Assembly (NCBI RefSeq): GCF_002964605.1
Contig: NZ_PQDH01000013.1
Span: 1-64,000, forward strand
DNA from: Vallitalea okinawensis
GTDB taxonomy: Bacteria; Bacillota; Clostridia; Lachnospirales; PQDH01
DNA: 64,000 bases
Direction: 5' to 3'
The position numbers and the translations under genes are program-made. Numbering within the stretch: position 1 is the first letter of the stretch; each line of letters opens with the position of its first letter. The notes below the pieces were generated by a model that did no database searches, had not been told where the DNA came from, and saw only the letters and a list, made by a program, of their open reading frames with translations. Shown here piece after piece: positions 58,154-64,000 of the stretch.

Positions 58154-59167
58154 ATGAAAAAGATCAAAGTAGGTGCTGTAGGCTTAGGGAGATTGGGATA
58201 TCGACATGCTGAAAATCTAGCATTTAAGATACCAAACGCTGAATTAATAGCATTATGTGATATGAACCAAGAGAAATTAAACGAAACTGTAAACGCGTGG
58301 AATATTCCTTTTGGATATACAGATTTTGATGAAATGATAAAAAATGAAGAACTTGAGGCGATTGTAATAACATCACCTTCTGCATTGCATACGACTCAAA
58401 TTGCTAAGGCCTTAGATGCTGGCTTACATGTATTCTCTGAAAAACCATTAGGTACAAATGTTGAAGAGTGTAAAATTGCAGAAGAAGCAGTTGAAAGACA
58501 TCCAGAACTTGTGTTCATGCTTGGTTTCATGAGAAGATATGACCCTTCTTATGCATATGCAAGAGAAAAAATTAAGAATGGTGAAATTGGTAAACCTGTA
58601 TTATTCAGAGGTTATAGCCAAGATCCAGAAAGCTGCATCGATGGTGCAATAGCTTATTGTGGTCATAGTGGTGGTCAGTTTATCGACATGGCAGTACATG
58701 ATATCGATTTAGCATGTTGGATGCTTGAGTCAGAGCCAAAATCCATCTTTGCTATTGGTGGATGTTATGCTCATCCAGAGTTTGGAGAGCACAAAGATGG
58801 TGATAATGTATCAGCATTAATGCACTTTAAGAATGAAACAATGGTATTCTTATTAGCAGGCCGTACAGCTCCTCATGGCTACAATGTTGAAACTGAGATC
58901 ATTGGAACTAAAGGTACTCTTCGTATCGCAAGTGTACCTCAAAAGAATCTAGTTGAAATTCTTGATGAGCATGGTGTTAGAAAAGAATGTTCACAAGATT
59001 TCTTAGAAAGATTTGAAGATGCATACGTTGAAGAAGTATTAGAATTTATTGATTGTATCGTTAATAATAGAAAACCAGAAGTTACAGTTTATGATGGTAC
59101 AAAGACAACTGAAATTGCATATAGATGCAAGGAAGCATTTGAAACAAATGAATTAATTAGAATGTAA
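58154..59167 (+). CDS. Gfo/Idh/MocA family oxidoreductase, inositol 2-dehydrogenase-like
   Basis: NAD-dependent dehydrogenase of 337 residues. The Rossmann fold has VGAVGLGRLGYRHAENLA. The catalytic Lys is in FSEKPLGTN. The sugar-binding DMAVHDIDLACWML carries the Asp-x3-His pair of inositol dehydrogenases. AAGGAGG precedes the ATG. Its location between an inositol-type transporter and iolC-like kinase supports oxidation of myo-inositol or a related cyclitol to the 2-keto compound. Other sugars or amino-cyclitols are possible because the family is broad; no symbol is given. Confidence 0.88.
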   Translation: MKKIKVGAVGLGRLGYRHAENLAFKIPNAELIALCDMNQEKLNETVNAWNIPFGYTDFDEMIKNEELEAIVITSPSALHTTQIAKALDAGLHVFSEKPLGTNVEECKIAEEAVERHPELVFMLGFMRRYDPSYAYAREKIKNGEIGKPVLFRGYSQDPESCIDGAIAYCGHSGGQFIDMAVHDIDLACWMLESEPKSIFAIGGCYAHPEFGEHKDGDNVSALMHFKNETMVFLLAGRTAPHGYNVETEIIGTKGTLRIASVPQKNLVEILDEHGVRKECSQDFLERFEDAYVEEVLEFIDCIVNNRKPEVTVYDGTKTTEIAYRCKEAFETNELIRM

Positions 59168-59183
59168 TACTTGTAAAGCTTAT

Positions 59184-59254
59184 AAGGGAAATCGTATTAG
59201 AGCAATCCATCATCTATCAAAAGTCTCCTCGCTCACGATTTCCTTTACTTTTAC
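59184..59254 (+). terminator. Long-loop inverted repeat after the dehydrogenase gene
   Basis: AAGGGAAATCGT and ACGATTTCCTTT (one bulge) are separated by about 39 nt, and TACTTTTAC follows. It is a possible terminator or operator before the next gene. Confidence 0.4.
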
Positions 59255-59301
59255 TTTGTGGCTATTAAGTTGATGGTATACACTGCAGTTGAGGTGGTAA
59301 A

Positions 59302-60306
59302 ATGACTATTAGAGATATTGCAAAGCAATGTAATGTATCTGTAGCAACAGTTTCTAGGGTATTAAATAATGATCCCAAAGGTGTTGGTCAACATACAAGG
59401 GAAAAAGTATTGAAAGTTATAGAAGCAACTAATTACAAGCCAAATGCTGTGGCGAGAACCTTAGCGACTAAAAGAGCAAGGACAATAGGTTTAATACTCC
59501 CTGATGTATCAAATCCATTTAATTCAATGATGGCCAAGGGAGTTGAGGAAGAAGCCAGTAAGTATGGTTATAATACAATACTTTGTGATAGTAATAATGA
59601 AAAAGAGAAGGAAAATGCTTATTTAAGAATACTTAGTGAGAATTATGTAGCAGGGCTTATTTATAATAATTTTAAAAGCACAGATCTAAGTGGATTACAA
59701 GATTTTATAGGGCAATCCATTCCTTATATTTTAATTGATCATGATATTGAGACTCATGAAGGAGCTAGTGTTATCAAAATTGATAATGCTAAAGCCATGT
59801 ACGATCTTACACGTTTTGTACTATCAAAGGGGCATAAGAAAATAGCCGCAGTGACTGGATATGAAGACAGCTATTCATCTTCTCAAAGACTAATTGGTTT
59901 TAAAAGGGCTATGAATGATGTAGGAGTAGATGTCAATGCAGAATTGATCTTTACTGGTGACTTCAGATTGAAGACAGGATATGAACTTTGTGGTTGCATA
60001 TTAGAAAAGGCGAAAGTTACTGCCATAATTTGTTTTAATGATGTGATGGCATTAGGTGTATTACAAAAATTGAAGGAGAATGGTCTAAAAGTTCCTGAGG
60101 ATATATCCGTTACTGGATTTGATAATATCGAATTTGCTGATTTTATTGACCCCCCCTTAACAACAGTGAGTCAGCCTATTTATGATATGGGGAGAAGAGC
60201 GGCCTATCAATTGATTCAAAAACTTGAAGGTCAGAATAAGGATATTTATAAGCAAGAATTCCAACATCAGCTTATGATAAGGAAGTCTGTTAAAGCTATC
60301 GGATGA
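59302..60306 (+). CDS. LacI family transcriptional regulator 1
   Basis: Regulator of 334 residues. The N-terminal helix-turn-helix is TIRDIAKQCNVSVATVSRVLN, split by one residue here (VSVATVSRVLN is the recognition helix). The hinge helix contains NAVARTLATKR. The sugar-binding core follows (ILPDVSNPFNSMMAKGVEEE, FNDVMALGVLQKL, GFDNIEFADFIDPPLTTVSQP in pieces). GAGGTGG precedes the ATG. It is paralogous to the next regulator. It probably controls the ABC operon or dehydrogenase. Confidence 0.94.
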   Translation: MTIRDIAKQCNVSVATVSRVLNNDPKGVGQHTREKVLKVIEATNYKPNAVARTLATKRARTIGLILPDVSNPFNSMMAKGVEEEASKYGYNTILCDSNNEKEKENAYLRILSENYVAGLIYNNFKSTDLSGLQDFIGQSIPYILIDHDIETHEGASVIKIDNAKAMYDLTRFVLSKGHKKIAAVTGYEDSYSSSQRLIGFKRAMNDVGVDVNAELIFTGDFRLKTGYELCGCILEKAKVTAIICFNDVMALGVLQKLKENGLKVPEDISVTGFDNIEFADFIDPPLTTVSQPIYDMGRRAAYQLIQKLEGQNKDIYKQEFQHQLMIRKSVKAIG

Positions 60307-60502
60307 TAGGTTTTAAGAGGTACGAATGTTGAATGCACGTCTATAATATATTGTATTTGAATGAGTGATTAGAGTATCATATATTATCGAGGTGTATGGA
60401 AAAATTTTGTTTCAGCAATCATTCCATAGAATAAAGAAGAATAGTTTAAATTTTAACGAACTTTAGCGAAAAAAATATCTTATAAGATTCTTGTAATTGC
60501 TA

Positions 60503-60552
60503 TTGACAGAGCTAATAAAATTAAGTAGAATTAGATTAGGAAAACGTTAAAC
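60503..60552 (+). promoter_or_regulatory. Promoter of lacI-2 with a LacI operator at the start point
   Basis: TTGACA (60503-60508), a 17-bp spacer and TAGAAT (60526-60531). GAAAACGTTAAAC (60540-60552) begins about +2, so a bound repressor would block initiation. The same 13-mer recurs three times before the aldehyde dehydrogenase gene. The gap 60307-60502 has only an AT-rich stretch and a TATGGAA/TTCCATA inverted repeat. Confidence 0.75.
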
Positions 60553-60577
60553 CTATTTGATGGATGAGGAAGATTTT

Positions 60578-61585
60578 ATGGCAGTTACTATAAAAGATAT
60601 TGCACAAAAAGCAAATGTATCTATTACTACTGTATCAAGAGTTTTGAATAATAAGAGTAAAGGTGTTGGCGAAGAAACAAGAAAAAAAATATTAGATATT
60701 GTAGAAGAATACAATTATGTACCCAATGCTGTTGCCAAAGGATTAGTAACTAAAAAGACGAATATCCTTGGACTTATTATTCCTGACATCACAAACCCTT
60801 ATTATCCTGAGATTGCAAAGGGGGTAGAGGATACAGCTAATGAATACGGATATAACATTATTTTGTGTGGTACAAATAATCAACTTGAAAAAGAGAATAA
60901 TTATATACGTATTTTAAAGGAGCACTATGTGGCTGGTATCATCTACAACAGTTCCTATAGTATTAATGAAACAACCATGAAGCAATTAGCAACTACGAAT
61001 GTTCCTTTTGTACTAGTAGAAAACGATGCTGATCGCAAAGATATCATGCGGGTTTATACTGATGGCGAAGTGGGTATGGAGAAGCTAATTAGTTACTTGG
61101 TTGAAATGGCACACAAACACATAGCTTATATTTCGGGTCCTAAGGACAGTTATACTGCTGCCAAACGTTTAAAGGGTTATAGAGAAGCTTTAATGCACCA
61201 TGGCATTGAGGTGGAAGAACATCTTATCAAATATGGTCAACCTACACGCAGCAATGGTTACGATTTAACGAAGGAACTTTTAAGATCCAAAGCTAAATTC
61301 ACTGCCATAGCATGCTTCAATGATTTAATGGCTGTAGGTGCCTTGCAGAAACTTCGACATAAGGGGATTCAAGTACCTTTAGATGTTTCAGTTACTGGCT
61401 ACGATAACGTATATGTAACAAAAATTACAACGCCAAAGATTACAACAGTTGAACAGCCTGCTTATGATATGGGATGTGAAGCTGCTAGAATGTTAATAGA
61501 AAAAATAGAAAACAACAAGATTCCAAACAGTCCTATTAAGTTTGAACCAAAGCTTAAAATAAGGGAGTCCGTTAGGAAAATTTAA
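60578..61585 (+). CDS. LacI family transcriptional regulator 2
   Basis: 335 residues from the ATG at 60578, which follows GAGGAAG (an in-frame ATG at 60557 is upstream of it). The HTH is VTIKDIAQKANVSITTVSRVLN (in two parts) and the hinge contains NAVAKGLVTKK. The effector core has IIPDITNPYYPEIAKGVEDT and CFNDLMAVGALQKL. It lies 11 bp before iolC and has an operator on its own promoter, so it is likely autoregulated and represses the iolC/aldehyde dehydrogenase genes until the inducer is present. Confidence 0.94.
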   Translation: MAVTIKDIAQKANVSITTVSRVLNNKSKGVGEETRKKILDIVEEYNYVPNAVAKGLVTKKTNILGLIIPDITNPYYPEIAKGVEDTANEYGYNIILCGTNNQLEKENNYIRILKEHYVAGIIYNSSYSINETTMKQLATTNVPFVLVENDADRKDIMRVYTDGEVGMEKLISYLVEMAHKHIAYISGPKDSYTAAKRLKGYREALMHHGIEVEEHLIKYGQPTRSNGYDLTKELLRSKAKFTAIACFNDLMAVGALQKLRHKGIQVPLDVSVTGYDNVYVTKITTPKITTVEQPAYDMGCEAARMLIEKIENNKIPNSPIKFEPKLKIRESVRKI

Positions 61586-61596
61586 GGAGGTACAAA

Positions 61597-62589
61597 ATGA
61601 ATAACTTGAAATTTCCAGAGAATAGGGAGTTAGACTTTGTTGCTATTGGACGTCTAGGTGTAGACTTGAATGCCAATGAAATTCATCGCCCAATGGAAGA
61701 GACACTTACTTTTACAAAATATCTTGGAGGATCACCAGCCAACATAACAGTGGCTATGTCAAGATTAGGTATGAAGAGTGGATTCATCGGTCGTGTAGCA
61801 GATGATCAGTTTGGTCGCTTCATCACTAATTACTTAGTAGAAAATGATATTGACACATCAAGTATTGTTGTTGATAACTCAGGAGCTAAAACAGGTCTTG
61901 CATTTACAGAAATTAAATCTCCAACAGATTGTAGTATCCTTATGTATCGTTCAGATGCAGTTGATTTAAGAGTAGAAGTAGGCGATGTAAAAGAAGAGTA
62001 CATCAAAAACGCGAAAGTATTACTTATTTCTGGTACAGCATTAGCAGCAAGTCCATCAAGAGAAGCAGTTTTTGCAGCATTAGAATTAGCTAGAAAGCAT
62101 AATACAGTAGTATTCTTTGATATTGACTACCGTCCATATACTTGGAAATCAGTAGAAGAAACTGCCATTTACTATAGTTTAGCAGCAGAAAAATGTGATG
62201 TGATCATCGGTACAAGAGAAGAGTTTGATATGCTAGAAATGATTTCAAACCCAGGTAACAAGGATGATGCCGTTACGGCTAAGAAATGGTTTGATTACAA
62301 CGCTAAATTAGTAGTTATCAAGCATGGTAAAGATGGATCATTTGCTTATACAAAAGAAGGCGATAAAGTTGAAGGTGCGGTATTCCCTGTAACACCAGTT
62401 AAGACTTTTGGTGCTGGCGACTCTTATGCAGGTGGATTCATTTACGGTTTACTTCAAGGATATAGCCCAGCAAAATCAATGGAAATTGGAGCAGCTTCAG
62501 CAGCTATCGTTGTATCCAGTCATAGTTGTTCAGATGCAATGCCATCTATCGAGCAAATTGAGCAATTCATCGTAGATTACGAGGGATAA
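61597..62589 (+). CDS. iolC: 5-dehydro-2-deoxygluconokinase (IolC), PfkB family
   Basis: Kinase of 330 residues that phosphorylates 5-dehydro-2-deoxygluconate in myo-inositol breakdown. The N-terminus FVAIGRLGVDLNANEIHRP and METLTFTKYLGGSPANITVAMSRLG (in pieces) is the IolC hallmark. The PfkB signature 2 is PVKTFGAGDSYAGGFIYGLL, with the catalytic Asp in GAGDS. AAGGAGG precedes the ATG. It is 11 bp after lacI-2 and is followed by three operator copies. The other iol genes are not in the window and should lie to its right. Confidence 0.93.
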   Translation: MNNLKFPENRELDFVAIGRLGVDLNANEIHRPMEETLTFTKYLGGSPANITVAMSRLGMKSGFIGRVADDQFGRFITNYLVENDIDTSSIVVDNSGAKTGLAFTEIKSPTDCSILMYRSDAVDLRVEVGDVKEEYIKNAKVLLISGTALAASPSREAVFAALELARKHNTVVFFDIDYRPYTWKSVEETAIYYSLAAEKCDVIIGTREEFDMLEMISNPGNKDDAVTAKKWFDYNAKLVVIKHGKDGSFAYTKEGDKVEGAVFPVTPVKTFGAGDSYAGGFIYGLLQGYSPAKSMEIGAASAAIVVSSHSCSDAMPSIEQIEQFIVDYEG

Positions 62590-62605
62590 ATTTTTTTAAA
62601 CTAGA

Positions 62606-62766
62606 GAAAACGTTAAACTTTTATCAATACTTTTTGGGGGTAACCAGAAGCATTTGATATAAGAGAAAACGCTAAACATAAATTACTGATCCACTATTTT
62701 AATTGAAATGTATAACTAGATCGTTAAAAAATATAAAAAATCAGTGAAAATAAGAAAACGTTAAAC
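62606..62766 (+). promoter_or_regulatory. Triple LacI-type operator before the aldehyde dehydrogenase gene
   Basis: GAAAACGTTAAAC at 62606-62618 and 62754-62766, and GAAAACGCTAAAC at 62665-62677. Centres are about 59 and 89 bp apart. The central AACGTT is the LacI-family type. With the copy at 60540-60552 they define one regulon, presumably of LacI-2. No -35/-10 pair stood out in this stretch. Confidence 0.75.
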
Positions 62767-62785
62767 TTTAAGGGAGGTAACTTAA

Positions 62786-64000
62786 ATGGATGCAAAACAA
62801 CAAGTAGCAGATTTAATGGCGAGAGCTAGAAAAGCTCAAGAAGTAGCAGAAGGCTATAGCCAAGAAAGAGTAGATACATTAGTAAAAGCAGTAGCTTGGG
62901 AAATAGTTAAAGAAGAAAATGCTAAGAAAATTGCTACATTAGCAATTGAAGAATCTCGTTTAGGTAACTATGATGGCAAATATGCGAAGCTTATGAAAAA
63001 AGTTCGTGGTGCTTTAAGAGATATGAAAGATGCTAAAACTGTAGGTGTAATTGAAAGAGATGAAGCAAAAGGTCTTATTAAAGTAGCAAAACCAGTTGGT
63101 GTTATCGGTGCATTAGTTCCATGTACAAACCCAGAAGCAACACCTGTTATTAAAGCTATGAACGCTTTAAAAGGTAGAAACGCTATTGTTTTTGCACCAC
63201 ATCCAAGAACAAAGAAAACAAATTCCTTAATCGTTGAGATTATGAGAAATACACTTAAAAAATACGATGCTCCAGAAGATTTAATCGTAACAATCGATGA
63301 ACCTTCATTAGATTTAAGCAATGAATTAATGAGTCAATGTGACCTTGTTGTTGCAACAGGTGGCTCAGGTATGGTAAAAGCAGCTTATTCTTCAGGAACA
63401 CCAGCCTACGGTGTAGGTGCAGGTAATGCTGTAGTTATTGTTGATGAAACAGCTGATATCAAAGATGCTGCTCACAAAATCATGTTAAGTAAAACATTTG
63501 ACTATGCAACTAGCTGTTCAGCAGAAAACTCATTAGTAGTTGTTGAAGAAGTTTATGATGAATTAATCAAGAACTTAGAAGCAGAAGGCGGTTACTTAGT
63601 TAATGCTGAAGAAAAAGTTAAATTAACAGCTGCTATGTGGGAAGATGGTCATTTATCAAGACATATCGTTGCACAACCTGCAGGTAGGATTGCTGAATTA
63701 GCAGGCATTGAATTATCACTTGGTGAGAAGTTCATTATGGTTGAAGAAGATGGCGTAGGTCCAGATCATCCTTATTCAGGTGAGAAAATGTCTGTTGTAG
63801 TTGCTATTCATAAAGTTAAAGACTTCGGAGAAGCTGTAGATAAAGTAAATGAGATCACTGGTTATCAAGGTGCTGGTCATTCATGTGGTATCCACACAAC
63901 TAATGAAGATCGTGTAATCGAAGTAGGAAATAGAATCAAGGTTAGTCGCGTTATGGTTCGTCAACCACAATGTTATGCTAATAGTGGTAACTGGGATAAT
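62786..64000 (+). CDS. Aldehyde dehydrogenase, CoA-acylating (EutE/SauS/AdhE-like) type (partial, 3' end off window)
   Basis: 405 codons visible. It has AKPVGVIGALVPCTNPEATP, the [17 protein letters not shown] loop and a catalytic Cys in DYATSCSAENSLVV. These match the CoA-acylating aldehyde dehydrogenase half of AdhE rather than the usual IolA. GGGAGGTAA lies before the ATG. It is preceded by three LacI operators and by iolC. It may turn the semialdehyde or another aldehyde of the pathway into an acyl-CoA. A sulfoacetaldehyde or acetaldehyde substrate cannot be excluded. Its end is not seen. Confidence 0.87.
   Translation, partial: MDAKQQVADLMARARKAQEVAEGYSQERVDTLVKAVAWEIVKEENAKKIATLAIEESRLGNYDGKYAKLMKKVRGALRDMKDAKTVGVIERDEAKGLIKVAKPVGVIGALVPCTNPEATPVIKAMNALKGRNAIVFAPHPRTKKTNSLIVEIMRNTLKKYDAPEDLIVTIDEPSLDLSNELMSQCDLVVATGGSGMVKAAYSSGTPAYGVGAGNAVVIVDETADIKDAAHKIMLSKTFDYATSCSAENSLVVVEEVYDELIKNLEAEGGYLVNAEEKVKLTAAMWEDGHLSRHIVAQPAGRIAELAGIELSLGEKFIMVEEDGVGPDHPYSGEKMSVVVAIHKVKDFGEAVDKVNEITGYQGAGHSCGIHTTNEDRVIEVGNRIKVSRVMVRQPQCYANSGNWDN

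Overview
The window is a chromosomal replication-origin region of a low-GC Gram-positive anaerobe, most likely a clostridium of the Lachnospirales (Vallitalea-like; an inference from gene order and protein style, not from any database search). The order rpmH-rnpA-yidD-yidC-jag-mnmE-mnmG-rsmG-noc-parA-parB on one side and dnaA-dnaN-yaaA-recF-remB-gyrB-gyrA on the other is the conserved Firmicutes oriC arrangement. Transcription changes direction at dnaA. Almost all genes from 6.5 to 24.3 kb lie on the minus strand and almost all from 25.0 kb to the end lie on the plus strand, so most genes follow their replication fork. The exceptions are adhE and a hydrolase gene on the left and a sulfatase gene on the right. 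DnaA boxes cluster upstream of dnaA and between dnaA and dnaN. The second cluster ends in a Bacillus-like DnaA-trio unwinding element. Two perfect parS sites lie next to parA-parB.

Left edge (1-3.4 kb, minus strand): a SigI/RsgI sigma/anti-sigma pair preceded by a gene for a secreted acidic repeat protein. The RsgI protein ends in a 14-residue tandem repeat (42-bp array) that runs off the window. The secreted protein carries a different Trp-rich acidic repeat and has a one-base frameshift in its repeat array. 3.8-6.5 kb: adhE, with a near-consensus Rex operator lying on its promoter. 6.5-8.3 kb: a HAD phosphatase, a YkuS-like protein and a DUF4446 protein. 8.3-24.3 kb: parB, parA, parS, a lipid kinase, argS with a leader terminator, an alpha/beta hydrolase, a GNAT acetyltransferase, noc-like, rsmG, mnmG, mnmE, jag, yidC, yidD, rnpA and rpmH.

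Right of the origin (25-34.3 kb): the dnaA to gyrA replication block. 34.4-42.6 kb: cell-surface and envelope genes. These are a C39-type peptidase, a CAP/SLH surface protein, aminopeptidase P, an Ig-like surface protein with a sorting-signal-like C-terminus, a sortase, a signal-peptidase-like protein that lacks the catalytic serine, and a monoacylglycerol-lipase-like hydrolase. 42.8-48.2 kb: malic enzyme, a radical-SAM/DUF4130 DNA-metabolism pair under a striking palindromic promoter, a WG-repeat lipoprotein and a patatin-like phospholipase. 48.2-50.8 kb: a sulfatase divergent from an AraC regulator, with a 14-bp perfect inverted repeat between them.

50.8-64.0 kb: a carbohydrate or cyclitol uptake and catabolism region. 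It holds a YesM/YesN-type two-component system, a complete sugar ABC transporter, a Gfo/Idh/MocA dehydrogenase, two LacI regulators, an IolC-type kinase and a truncated CoA-acylating-type aldehyde dehydrogenase. Four near-identical LacI-type operators (GAAAACGTTAAAC) mark the second LacI promoter and the region between iolC and the aldehyde dehydrogenase gene. The IolC family and the dehydrogenase make myo-inositol or a related cyclitol the likeliest substrate. No tRNA, rRNA, CRISPR array, insertion sequence or prophage was recognised.
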